Shown here: positions 9,401 through 19,043 of the stretch, piece after piece
Position numbering within the stretch: position 1 is the first letter of the stretch
How the letters are laid out: every line of letters begins with the position of its first letter
Translations under genes and position numbers: made by a program
The notes under the pieces: model-generated
What the model saw: the letters and a program-made list of their open reading frames with translations, nothing else
Told to the model about the DNA's origin: nothing
The model's database searches: none
Assembly: GCA_964035545.1 (NCBI GenBank)
Contig: OZ037771.1
Span: 6,490,690 to 6,554,689, forward strand
DNA: 64,000 nucleotides
Direction: 5' to 3'
From: Bugula neritina
Lineage: Eukaryota; Bryozoa; Gymnolaemata; Cheilostomatida; Bugulidae

Positions 9401-11012
9401 CAAGCAGGCCCACGCAGGGGTCAAGCGAGTGATGTCCAAATTACGACTTCGGTGGTATTGGCCACAAATGGAGCGTGATGTCCGGCTCAGAGTCAAACAG
9501 TGTGAGATCTGCCAGGCCAGTAAGCATAGCCGCCCCCCTGGTGAAGCAGGACGGCGGAGGCTATACGCTGGTAGGCCCTGGCAAGTAGTCGCTGTAGACC
9601 TGGTCGGACCCATGCCCCTGACCCCCAGAGGCAATAATTGGATCCTAGTACTAACCGACCACTTTACTAGGTGGGCGGATGCTCTGGCTATCCCAGATGC
9701 ATCAGCCCCAACAGTGGCCAGGGCACTAGACCAACATGTATTCTGTTATTTTGGGCTCCCCGAACAGATACACTCTGATCAAGGCGCTCAATTCCAGTCT
9801 CAACTGATGAGCGACCTTTGCCGCCTCTGGGGAGTAAATCAGAGCAGGACCACCCCCTACCACCCTCAAGGTAACGGGGTGGTGGAGCGCAACAACCGGA
9901 TGCTAGGTGATGCACTCCGGAGTCTCCTCCTTGGACGAGGTCAAGAGGAATGGGATACGGTGTTGCCGCAAGTCATGCGTGCATACCGTAGCACCCCACA
10001 CACCAGTACTGGTGAGACCCCAAACCTCTTGATGCTCGGGAGAGAGACTCGTGTCCCTGACCATCTCACCTATCACGTTCCAGAGCAAGATAACTCAGTC
10101 CACGAGTATGCCAGTGAACTAGTGGAACGGATGAAGGCCGCACACGATATACTGCGCCAACAGCAGTGGAAGGTGCGGCACGAAGATTCCGATGAACCAC
10201 CTCTCTATCAAACGGGAGATAAGGTGTGGATGGTCAATTACCGTAGGCGCCGCGGACAGGCTGATAAGCTGAAGCCTAAGTTCGTAGGCCCCTACGTGGT
10301 CGTCGAGGCTATGCCCAATCATACGTACAAGATTGAGCGCTCAGGACAGGTGTCTATCCAGAATGAGTCTCGCTTGAAACCGTATTGGGCTAGCCCCGGC
10401 GGAGTGGGAGAAGCCCCCCCGTTGTTAGAGCCCAGGAGGCAAACAACAACGCGCGGGCGACGGCGGCATGGACCTGAATACGAAGTGGTCATACCGCGGG
10501 AAGAAAACTTGGTGAGAGAGGAGCGGCAGCTTTTGTCAACAGAAGCGTGTCCGCCACCACCAAGTCTAATTCCATCACTTCCAGAAACCGAGCCGGTTCC
10601 GGAAGTGCAAACCCCCACGGAGGGAGGGGCTCCATCCGGAGAACAAGAAGAGGTGACTGCTAACGGTGAAGTAGAGACGCCATTAGAGGCCCCTACTAAC
10701 GAACCGGCAAGCGTGTCACCCCCCCTAGAAAGGGGACAGCGTACGAGGCAACCCCCCGCATACTTGAAGGACTTCGTATGTGACTGCGTTAAAAGCGGCA
10801 CACATGAAAGTCTAGGGGAAAACCGTACGAGAAAAGAATCGAGCAAATGTGGGAGTTGTCAACACCACGGAAATATCAACTTTTGTATCGGCGGAAATAG
10901 AAACAAAATTTATCCGCCGGGTGCACAAAGTCTTAATCACGCACCCCAACCACGTTGCTCGATCTTTTCATACGCCGATGCAGTCAGGAGTAGACGTGTT
11001 TCTAAGCAGTAG
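6384..11012 (+). CDS. pol: Pol polyprotein of gypsy element 1
   Basis: A single open frame of about 1540 codons in the -1 frame relative to gag. The listed 5' end is only where the frame becomes useful (a TTG), and translation probably enters by frameshift. Domains in order: aspartic protease with DSG at residues 162-164; reverse transcriptase with FCVDYRKLN, LPFGL and YLDD at 592-595; RNase H with TDAS near 739; integrase with an HHCC zinc finger beginning near 1006 and a DD35E triad at about 1072, 1132 and 1168; then a GPY/F-type module (KFVGPYVVVE). A Pro- and Glu-rich extension of over 150 residues follows, with a small Cys/His cluster (CDC…CGSCQHH). All catalytic residues I can locate are intact. 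The enzyme copies element RNA into DNA and integrates it. Confidence 0.95.
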   Translation: MLGVRKSRTFPPILSLPKSGVKLPRPADVSTFRGPTMKPPGKKKRRSPRRVPRTGNQQWQQPRRTSKGLRPAAAFSMPLHNRFTGLQVQESGWEPTKVAENLASAPPRPTYHRPQRPPSRPKAREVLPARVRPEGRVQVQSHGNSYFLPGKLEGKAVTFLIDSGCTTNLLSRQLFDTLSTRVRGEMEAYEGEYGTLADGSCLPFYGIIELTGRVRDQTIQETFIVSQLKEDAILGMPFLKRHGCHIDFSRSAMMMSGRELACVDKFGRPLVGGVQVVRNRIIPGRSRATIHCRVNSSRISGLGVVEGAHEKIQLASSLNQLTEQGEILVQCVNPFTEPIKLPAGSMLGRFHSVQEGDVGPSLGDATEAPPQCPIQGRGAVPTHLRELYETASGGCASNRERQAMAKLLRDYGDVFSSGEHDVGLTGIVRHEIPLTAGTVPLRQPTRRLGPEKEKEVSRQVRDLLDRGLIEPAHSAWSSPVVLVRKKDGSWRFCVDYRKLNSVTIQDTYPLPRIDESLDALAGSKYFSTLDLLSGYWQVPLSPDAQEKAAFITRDGLWKWKVLPFGLTSTPATFQRLMEQVLSGLHWKTLLVYLDDVIVISPDFETHVSRLQEVFERLRGAGLKLKPSKCALLQPEVKYLGHVVGRNGVATDPEKVRAVEDWVTPQDLTGLRAFLGLVGYYRQYVPDYAGIAQPLNRLTAKGVTWQWTPVEQEAFDRLKGCLLTAPILAYPDPTLEYILDTDASDQNVGAVLSQVQEGREVVVAYYSKSLSPAERNYCTTRKELLAVIKSVKHFRPYLYGRKFRLRTDHASLIWLCRRAEPSSQVARWLEILAEFSYRIEHRPGKRHSNADGLSRRPDGGCKQCLNIERRDGGPPRCELETLAHHGAPFDWDQDQLRQRVDESEDVQNLRANPVLAGNVRELKKLQEELPGVVADIYRAKREGRRPSEERIRQGCAEFRLYCQRWDSLRIGQDGLLTISLAASGRHPERKRVICPTAIRRELIWDTHKQAHAGVKRVMSKLRLRWYWPQMERDVRLRVKQCEICQASKHSRPPGEAGRRRLYAGRPWQVVAVDLVGPMPLTPRGNNWILVLTDHFTRWADALAIPDASAPTVARALDQHVFCYFGLPEQIHSDQGAQFQSQLMSDLCRLWGVNQSRTTPYHPQGNGVVERNNRMLGDALRSLLLGRGQEEWDTVLPQVMRAYRSTPHTSTGETPNLLMLGRETRVPDHLTYHVPEQDNSVHEYASELVERMKAAHDILRQQQWKVRHEDSDEPPLYQTGDKVWMVNYRRRRGQADKLKPKFVGPYVVVEAMPNHTYKIERSGQVSIQNESRLKPYWASPGGVGEAPPLLEPRRQTTTRGRRRHGPEYEVVIPREENLVREERQLLSTEACPPPPSLIPSLPETEPVPEVQTPTEGGAPSGEQEEVTANGEVETPLEAPTNEPASVSPPLERGQRTRQPPAYLKDFVCDCVKSGTHESLGENRTRKESSKCGSCQHHGNINFCIGGNRNKIYPPGAQSLNHAPQPRCSIFSYADAVRSRRVSKQ
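6444..6488 (+). promoter_or_regulatory. Putative -1 ribosomal frameshift signal, gag to pol
   Basis: The heptamer GTTAAAC at 6444-6450 is read as G TTA AAC in the gag frame, the phase required for a -1 slip. It is followed, after a 5-base spacer, by an 8-bp all-G/C stem (CGGCCCGC 6456-6463 with GCGGGCCG 6481-6488, 17-base loop). The gag stop is at 6493 and pol is open in -1 across this segment. GUUAAAC is a known slippery site in arteriviruses. Its use here is inference from sequence, spacing and frame. Confidence 0.7.
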
Positions 11013-11325
11013 TTCAAACCATTTCACACATTCAGTATGTCTTACGACAACAGATCGTGGGGTGAGTTAACTATATCTTAATACGAAACTAGATTGCATC
11101 GCTCAGCTCTGACTCACTGAGTCAATCGAGCTGGAGATAGGTTAGTGAAATACCGTAGTAAGAACTCAGTTTGACTTAGAGATTTTTATAATCTCATTGC
11201 AATACGTGTTCTATCTGACTATTCACTACCATTAATCTCTACGAGGTAACTGAATTAGGAGTTGCCAAGCTGTTCAAGCTGACAACACAGCAGTGTACTG
11301 TATTAACACTGTTGAAACTTTTTCA

Positions 11326-12114
11326 GATTACACTCGACCCGCTACAACCAGGGTACGGGATAGAACACTTCCCGCTCCGTATCCGGAGGAGTATGCTAGT
11401 GGTGACCGGCCTGAGCCACTACGCCGCCGTTGGCGGTGGGTGTCTCCACAAACAGAGGAAGAAATAGAAACGGCCTGGGGGTCCAGAGGACGGACGAGAT
11501 GCCAGATCTGTGGTGAAGATTGCGCCTCTCACCGCTCCCTTAAACTACACGTCAATGCTCATCTCCTACTAACATTCTGCCCCTGCGGGTACAATGATGT
11601 GTATCCCTACCCCGTCACCAGACACCGAGCGGCGGGCTGTTTCCCTGGAGAAAACTACGTGGTCGACGCTAAGCTATACCCGGAGTTCCTCACACTTATA
11701 CGACCTCTGGTGAAGAAGGCCATGCTATTAGCCGTTCTGTCCTCGGGGTTCCAACGTGTGTTAGACAACGCCCGCCAACAATCCCCGTTGGTGTCTGACC
11801 GCCCTCAAATTACATACACCCCCGAAGAAACTACATATCCAGAAGAAGGAGAGATCTCCCCTACCCCGACGAAGAGACGAACCAGGTCCCCCAGTCCACC
11901 CTTGCGCCGCAGACGGACATCGTCCCCAGACCCAGTACGCCTAGCCACAGTAGAAGAACGCCTCCTACGATTACAAGAAGAGTTCACCCAGCTGGCACCA
12001 GATCTACTTAACACTACAACAGGACTCTTCCAGCTAAAAGGATCCGTATGCCGTATGAAACGGAAACTGCGTACATGCCAAGCCAAGCACCGGCGTGCCC
12101 AACAAGGACTCTAG
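11326..12114 (+). CDS. ORF3 of gypsy element 1: zinc-finger, coiled-coil-like protein
   Basis: An open frame in the position where env-bearing elements carry env, but with no signal peptide or membrane segment. It contains a classical C2H2 finger (CQICGEDC…LKLHVNAH, CX2CX12HX3H, bases 11500-11562), then a second Cys/His cluster (CPCGYND…RHRAAGC), a basic Ser/Pro region (PTPTKRRTRSPSPPLRRRRT) and a C-terminal heptad-like helix (ATVEERLLRLQEEFTQL). There is no ATG before the finger. Instead GAAACTTTTTCAG/AT at 11315-11326 is a good 3' splice site, and it is in phase with the donor GAAG/GTGAGC at 5584/5585, 14 codons plus one base into gag. I infer a spliced subgenomic mRNA that borrows the gag start. 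The role is unknown. Nucleic-acid binding is suggested by the finger. Confidence 0.7.
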   Translation, partial: DYTRPATTRVRDRTLPAPYPEEYASGDRPEPLRRRWRWVSPQTEEEIETAWGSRGRTRCQICGEDCASHRSLKLHVNAHLLLTFCPCGYNDVYPYPVTRHRAAGCFPGENYVVDAKLYPEFLTLIRPLVKKAMLLAVLSSGFQRVLDNARQQSPLVSDRPQITYTPEETTYPEEGEISPTPTKRRTRSPSPPLRRRRTSSPDPVRLATVEERLLRLQEEFTQLAPDLLNTTTGLFQLKGSVCRMKRKLRTCQAKHRRAQQGL

Positions 12115-12404
12115 TTAGACTACCCGGGGTACTCCAACTCCGCCTCTTGGGAGAAGCCAAGATGTCATGTAAATGTTTGACTGCTTAACAGGTTATCCCC
12201 TGTCTAACACCACAGCTAGCTAGTATTCCTCGTCTATCTACAGCTGGCCAATTGTATGCAACGGATCGTTATAATGATTCCGTCTATTATTATGTCTCTT
12301 CCTGTATATTATGTATTGTTTTGTCCACTGATGTATGCGGTTACCAATGAATGTTTTTTATATATATATATATCAGAAAGATGGCTTTCTGCTGGTGGGG
12401 GCGG

Positions 12405-12709
12405 TGTGGTGGTTCGTGGAACTACCAGCAGCACAACATGTAGGGTCGCGCAATTGACCCGGAACAATGGATAACCAATTAGCGTAGTTGATAGTTAGCA
12501 GCAATTGTAGTTTCCCGCTGCTAACTCAGTCGAAGCTAGAGTGTGAAATAGATTAGATGTGTAACTTGTTTGAATATAATGTATCGTTTTTATAATGTAT
12601 AATTGTGTGTAAAATATACTCGTTCACTCGACTTATCCTGGTGCAGTTCTATAGCAAATAAATAGACTCTCTGGATAGCACATCAACCCTAAATCTGAAA
12701 AACATAACA
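12405..12709 (+). repeat. 3' LTR of gypsy element 1
   Basis: 305 bp, matching the 5' LTR except for one base seen by eye. It is preceded by the G-rich tract GGTGGGGGCGG, which serves as polypurine tract. Confidence 0.95.
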
Positions 12710-13661
12710 ATAATACACTACTCTCGTAGTGCACAAAACTACAACACTATTGAGCACAAATTTCAATATCAATATGAGCAAAAGAAAATACATATAGCAA
12801 CTTTAGTTTGATGGAAAACACTCTGCAGTGATTTTATGAGAACTTGTAGTACAGCAACAGTAAGGAAATCTTTCAACAAAGAATGGAACTTTCCAACAGC
12901 ATGTGAATCAGGCTTTTCAAAATTTTTATTCTTAATTCTGTTGTTTTGCTCTTCATTTTTGTAGATGCAAAATTTTTGTACCTTTTGTATTGCTTGCTAG
13001 AACACTTTATCTGTTAAAACTTAGGCTGTATAGTATAGAGTGCGCATACGAGAGAGAATAATGGCTAGATACTTTATTATAAGCATATGAGATGCAATAA
13101 TAAGCCAATTTTTGACCATTTGGCACTCCATAGTATAGAAAATAAGAGGTAATGATGAGGACCAAGTGGGTAGAATTTTATTCATGTTATTAGTACTCAT
13201 AGATCAAAGCCAACATAATTTATGGTAAAGAGGAAAATTGCAAAGAGCTGGAAGTCACCGGTTTGTATGATGACATATATTTTGTAGTAAAATCAAATGA
13301 AATAAATTCATTTACATTATTACTGACTATAAAGCCACTCTGCTCATGTGCTAGATTATATCTGAGTAGGTTAGTGCCGAGGTTTGTTTGACCTAATAAA
13401 GAAATTGGTCTGTAACAATGGCCTAAAACATTAGATTTATGTTAAAACAAACAAGACAAGGCATGGATACTAACAACGATTTTGAAGCCACTATTGATTC
13501 CATTCAACCTGGTAAATGATTAACGGAATAATGCATGCACAGTGCTCTATTTTATGTAGGAACCTGCATCTATATATAGCATTAGTACATAACAAGTCAC
13601 CTTGCTGCCTTAGAATAGCCAACTCTAGCAGCCAGCTGAGCGTGCAGCTAGAAGTGAAGAC
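12710..13661 (+). other. Upstream region of receptor gene B, possible core promoter
   Basis: No gene or clear repeat was found in 12714-13560. A TATA-like CTATATATAGC lies near 13570, about 90 bases before the gene B start codon, which is compatible with a short 5' UTR. A promoter assignment by position and motif only. Confidence 0.35.
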
Positions 13662-16600
13662 ATGTGGTGTCTTACGCTGGTGCTGAGTGCATGTAAGTTT
13701 ACGTATTTAGTACAAGTAGAGTTAGTACTGTCAGGTGACATTGAAACTCTTGAGGAACAGCCGCGCCTTTGTGTGTTACAAGTTAATCTCTATAGTCTTA
13801 AAAATGGCCTTAGAATAATATTTTGTTGTTAATTTATTTGTGATTAAAATTTAGTATAAACTCTTTATTTAACCCTTTCATTTTTACATCCAAAAAGACA
13901 TCTAAAAAGCTCAAAAATGACCCCAGCTGCTGAATTTTCTTACTGAGTTAAACTTAGCAATTCGACTAAGATTTTTAAAAGAGGCAAAATTGCTTTGCAT
14001 ACAATAGAAGTTTCCAAGTCTTACAGATATTTGATTTATTTGATGCAAATTCTAGCTTCTCACCATGAAAGCAATATTATAGATGGGTGTTGATTTATAT
14101 GTCACTTAATATATGCTTCTGCTACAATGCATGTAATTTGTGCTAAGTATTCTATGTAGAGTGAATGTGTTATATTCTATGTAGAGTGAATGTGTTATAT
14201 TCTATGTATTCTATGTATAGTAAATGTGTTATATTCTAAGTATTCTATGTAGAGTGAGTGTGTTATATTCTAAGTATTCTATGTAGAGTAATTGTGTTAT
14301 ATTCTATGTAGAGTGAATGTGTTATATTCTATGTATTCTATGTAGAGTGAATGTGTTATATTCTATGTATTCTATGTATAGTAAATGTGTTATATTCTAA
14401 GTATTCTATGTAGAGTGAGTGTGTTATATTCTAAGTATTCTATGTAGAGTAATTGTGTTATATTCTATGTAGAGTGAATGTGTTATATTCTATGTATTCT
14501 ATGTAGAGTAAATGTGATATATTCTAAGTCTTCTATGTAGAGTGAATGTGATATATTCTAAGTATTCTATGTAGAGTAATTGTGTTATATTCTAAGTATT
14601 CTATGTAGAGTGAGTGTGTTATATTCTAAGTATTCTATGTAGTATAGTAAATGTGTTATATTCTATGTATTCTATGTAGAGTGAGTGTGTTATATTCTAA
14701 GTATTCTATGTAGTATAGTAAATGTGTTATATTCTATGTATTCTATGTAGAGTGAATGTGTTGTATTCTAAGTATTCTATGTAGAGTGAACGTGATATAT
14801 TCTAAGTATTCTATGTAGAGTAATTGTGTTATATTCTAAGTATTCTATGTAGAATGAACGTGTTTTATTAGATATGATCAGCAATGCTGAGTTCTACACG
14901 GTAGACATCTTGGTGTTCGACAAAGACGCAAATAACAAGATAATGTCATACGAGAACGGAGATCATGTCTATGATGCCTTCCAAGACGATAATTTAACAG
15001 CTCTTTTCAGCTTTCAAAAAGAAGAGGTAAACAAAGTATTACATCGCAAGTATTTGTAGAGTACCTTTGAGCACCTTGTATGTACAGTTAGGCCATGCAT
15101 CTACCAGTGCATCATTCAAGAGCTTCAGGTTTATTCGTTTTATTACCCCCATTATAGAAAGGCAATTATAGATATTCTTCACTTTTCACCATTATTGTCT
15201 ATATTTTAAATATTGCATTATTTTATATATTATATCATAGCGTATATTATAATAATTATGGTGTAGTATTATAGTGATGTTATGTTGTATTTACAATGTA
15301 AAAGACATATACTAGTTAGCTTTGCCAATCATAAGTGTTCTAATGAAACCAAACATACCGGGCTCCAGAAAAAATTCAAAAGTTGTTTTATTTTGTGACT
15401 TTTTATATATTTTAGGTACAAAAGTGTTAAGTAATCTTGTTGATTTACGCTGTATAAGCAAACAGCTAGTTTAAATTTATATATAATTGAACTTCTCCTG
15501 GCAACTTAGACAATAATATCTTGGAAAGCATTGATAAAAGTTCTGTTTCTCCAGAGTGATTTCCATCTCATGTACCAGCCATTACTGTTTGATGAGAATC
15601 ACATATTCATAAAGTCCGGCCCATATTGTGACAGTACGGAGACGTCTTGCAACGTCACACACAACTTTATAGCTGAGGAAAATGTCACTTCATTATACCA
15701 AGCCAAAATGATCAACCGTGCCGGGTTCACGCTCAAAACTGTAGACTTGTTAGTGGAAGTTCAAAGTGGTGAGTGTAGCAGCTGTTTAGATATTTTCTAG
15801 AATAAACAAACTTTTTAACAAAGGTGTTCTCACTCAAGAATAGATTTTTTTGCGCAGCAAATGATTATACTTTGTTTTATCACTCAGGTTTATAGTCACC
15901 ATCCCTGTGAGAAAACCCCTGGTAGAAGGTTTTTTTAAATCAGGCTAAGGACTTATGAAGATGGGACACAGGAGCAATTGTGACTGAATGCTCTTTCTAA
16001 TATTACCAATGGTCTTTCTAGGGGTTCAAACCCATGACTTCGTGTTTACCAAGCAAACGCCTTAACCCCTAGACCACAGCTGCTCTCTATGCTTTGCTTT
16101 ATGTTATTGTCCTATTGTCTCTTCATGTTAGAGATATTTTCTAAAAAGATGCTGAAATTAACAAGAGTGCCCACAAATGTTATAACAATCAACATTGCAA
16201 CCATCTCAGCTTGCTGGTTATTATTAATTGGTGTATAAACTATTTATAACTATTCATTTTTAGACTTGGAACCATTGCAATGGGACTACTTTTCCTATAA
16301 CTACTCAGTTACGAATAACACCATAAGTGTCATGGTTGAGGCCACAGGCTATCCAAGACCCACACTCTATCAGCTACTGAACTCATCTGGCCAAGTTCTG
16401 CACTCCACCCGCACCCTCACTGCTGGTCTGTAAATGAAACAGTCTGATCTTTTTCAGTATTAAAATAACTCTAGTCTTAAAACTGAGATCTATAAATGCA
16501 TCATAGAAATGTGTAAAAGTTTATATATATATATATAAATGAGAATGTTTTGGTAATAAAAATCTGAAACTTGGATAGTATTGGAAATTGGTAATTTTGC

Positions 16601-17779
16601 GTAAGGTAAATAAATTACAGTAATATAATGCATGATAATACTTGAAATTTCGAAACTTAAAAAACTATAAGCAGTCAATTTTTCAATTTTAGCTTCTTTT
16701 GAAGTAGCCCTTAAAAGCCCAACAGATCTTTCACTCTTGGTCTACAATAGACTGGAGGAGTTTATTAGAAAACAAATCACAATACTAGAAACTAGCAGCG
16801 CTGTCAGCATATCATCGGCATCAGGTTTACCCACCAATATGTCAACATCTGAAACTAGTGAGAGAGCCTCTCTTACCTCTGTGACATCACACTCTCCTGC
16901 AATACGTAAGTAAAGACGGTTGAACAGACAGTTTCACACTTTTGAAAAAGTTGCTATGCTTCAAGTTATTACGGAGCTGAACTCGGCTAATCAGGTTGTA
17001 CAGCTACGATTCCATTTCAACTATTTTTAGGATTACCTTACATTGAGGCAAATTTAGTGACTTTTTAAGGCCATTAGTAAAGCTTATGTTGTTCAACATG
17101 ACTACATTTCTACATGTATTTTACTGTGGAGAAATAGAAAAGATTGTTTTAACTAGCACAAGAAGTTTTTAATTTCAACCCATATGCCTCAAACCAAATG
17201 GAATAAAAATTAAAAAACTTATGCTATAGAGATTTCACCATCGCTGCACTTGAATGTTCTACTTGCAGTGCAACCTCATCACACAATTCTCTCTTATAGA
17301 AAAGATTTCTTCTTTATAACTTGTATTGTATAAGATTTTTTTAATTTCAAAGTTGTTTTCAAGTACATGTAATGTAATGAAAGGTATTGTTAAACATTTG
17401 TGTTTTGTCACATTTGCTAGAAACAGTTTGCATGAGCAAAATTAGAAAAATATTTTCTATTAAAAGTATTGCACATGATGCCATCAGTGTGGTTGCAGAT
17501 GCAATAGCCCTTGAATATACTACTTTATATATTTGAGCTGCAATTCATTTACTGATTTCCTGGCTGATAATAAAACCTGTGTGAAGTATTATAGACTAAT
17601 AAATTAATTATTGTAACTTTTTAGCTGACTGGGTTATCCCTACCACAGTGTCTGTTGGGTCAGCAATAGTCCTGATAGTAGCCATCATTGGAATTATGTG
17701 GTTGATCAAATACAAGCATAAAACTGACAGAAACAGGCCTTATCCGCTGACGAATATCGACTCAGATGAATCTGTATGA
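13662..17779 (+). CDS. Ig-like type I membrane receptor, gene B (complete)
   Basis: Six exons: 13662-13692, 14872-15026, 15555-15768, 16264-16425, 16693-16905 and 17625-17779 (TGA). They sum to 310 codons with every junction in frame. Exon 1 starts the signal peptide (MWCLTLVLSA). Exons 2-3 encode an N-terminal Ig-like domain with only a close Cys pair (YCDSTETSC) and several Asn-X-Thr sites. Exons 4-5 encode the second Ig-like domain (LQWDYF, ATGYPRPTLY, LLVYNRLEE) followed by a Ser/Thr-rich stalk. Exon 6 gives a transmembrane helix at about residues 267-286 and a short 23-residue tail (KYKHKTDR…DSDESV). Polyadenylation-type AATAAA is at about 17924. Homologous exon by exon to gene C, and to the four visible exons of gene A. 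The ligand is unknown, and with its tiny tail it may signal through partners. Confidence 0.85.
14150..14865. repeat. 25/34-bp compound minisatellite in gene B intron 1
   Basis: Tandem copies of TTCTATGTAGAGTGAATGTG followed by TTATA, interleaved with a longer form containing TTCTAAGTATTCTATG. The array runs to within a few bases of the exon 2 acceptor (TGTTTTATTAG at 14861-14871), which looks like a diverged last unit. Confidence 0.95.
15893..16086 (-). mobile_element. tRNA-derived SINE, copy 1
   Basis: Read on the minus strand it begins GAGCAGCTGTGGTCTAGGGG (A-box-like TGGTCTAGGGG) and has a B-box-like GGGTTTGAACCCC. A body shared with copies at 35791 and 43338 follows (GAGCATTCAGTCACAATTGC), and it ends near TCTCACAGGGATGG. 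It lies in gene B intron 3. Confidence 0.75.
17159..17262. repeat. Degenerate copy of the GGAGAAATTGAGA MITE family
   Basis: Matches the second half of the element at 30767-30935: AGAAGTT, then AATTTCAACC, then AAAAATTAAAAAACTTA and GCTAT. The outer terminal repeat is eroded. It lies in gene B intron 5. Confidence 0.45.
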
Positions 17780-19043
17780 CATCACGTCATCATTCAAGTT
17801 CAAGAAACTAACTGCTGCAAGATGTTTCCTATGATCAAAATTATTTTTCATTCAAATACTGTTATGAGAATTTTATAAATTGTCGGCATTGTTTAATTTT
17901 GCTCAATTGTGCAAACCTTTGCTAATAAATTAATTGCCATTTTCTACATTTTAGAATACATGGATTTTTGTGAGACATAAAAACATTTATATAAGTTACC
18001 TTTATGGTTAAAAATTAACTCTGAATATGTAAAGCAAAGTGAAAATATTTGGTGAGTTTATTTTTAAAGGTAGAAACATAAAATTTCCACCTGCTTATAA
18101 ATATATAAATGATATATAGAGCCTGTAAATAGCATATTATTTATTTATATTTTTATGATTATACTACCATGTAGATGCATGTGACCTACTTGTGTTTCTA
18201 AAGAAGTTCAAAATGTAACATTTATAATGTGTGAACTGATATTTGCATGCTGCCATTTTGACTATTAGATAGTTATAGTAGTAAATTATAAGAACACTTT
18301 TATTAATCCACAGCAACTTTTTTATTTTCTGATCACAAGTATTTTTGCCAGATATTCTGTTGAGATCATTTATGTTTTCTTTCAAATGTTTTCCTAATAA
18401 TAGTCTTTAAATAAAATATGACAGTCAAATAAATATCCATATTCAAGTTAATTGATAAAGTTAAAAACTTGGTACGCTATATCCCTCCCTATTGTTGGTT
18501 CTCATTTATTATTTAATCTACGGAAATTAACTGCAATGCAATAAAACGAAAATCATCATGTTTAATCATGTTTAGTCATATTGCCAGCTATATTAGTTGC
18601 CTAATTTTACCTCAAGGCAACTGGTGTCTGATGTACGCCAATAACAATATAATTATTAAAGCTTTTATTGGCTCATAAAGTACACATCAATATCGAAAAA
18701 GTATTATTGAGATTGGCTTGCCTTAACCTTACTGTGTAGCTATTGTCTCCCGGTTGTCAACAGACAAGATGCTTTACACTATTGTAAAAAAAGGAAATGA
18801 GAAGTGGCAGTAGAAAAGTTGTGCTGAACACTTAATGCTTTGTCAAAAATAAAACACGATCTGCTTAAACCACAGTTTTACAACCTTTTTTGTTTAGCGG
18901 CCATTGAGCTAGATTAGTGTGTAAATAAAAAGTTTAAACCAATCAATAGTCCAACTATGAAAGAAGGGATGCACTGAACGAAGGGGTGGCTGGTGTTATA
19001 CTACTGCATGGCACTATAGACTAGCATGAAACTAGCGTAGAGT
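17780..19043. other. Intergenic between receptor genes B and C
   Basis: Holds the 3' UTR of gene B and the presumed promoter of gene C. No other coding exon, RNA gene or clear repeat was recognised. The DNA is A/T-rich with short homopolymer runs. Confidence 0.5.

Larger units (their letters stand above)
5206..12709 (+). mobile_element. Full-length Ty3/gypsy LTR retrotransposon (element 1)
   Basis: A complete element of about 7.5 kb lying between receptor genes A and B. Two 305-bp LTRs (5206-5510 and 12405-12709) begin TG and end CA. By eye they differ at one position (GGACAACC versus GGATAACC). ATAA flanks both sides (5202-5205 and 12710-12713). If the LTR is taken to end one base earlier, the duplication is AATAA. 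Internal order is tRNA-Leu primer site, gag, pol (protease, RT, RNase H, integrase), a zinc-finger ORF3 and a G-rich polypurine tract (about 12392-12404). All frames look intact, so it is a recent and possibly still active insertion. The order RT-RH-IN is the standard Metaviridae one. Confidence 0.95.

Noticed and set aside
11293-12114. An envelope-like gene in gypsy element 1
   Set aside because: ORF3 sits in the env position but has a C2H2 finger and basic regions, no signal peptide, no transmembrane helix and no fusion-type features.
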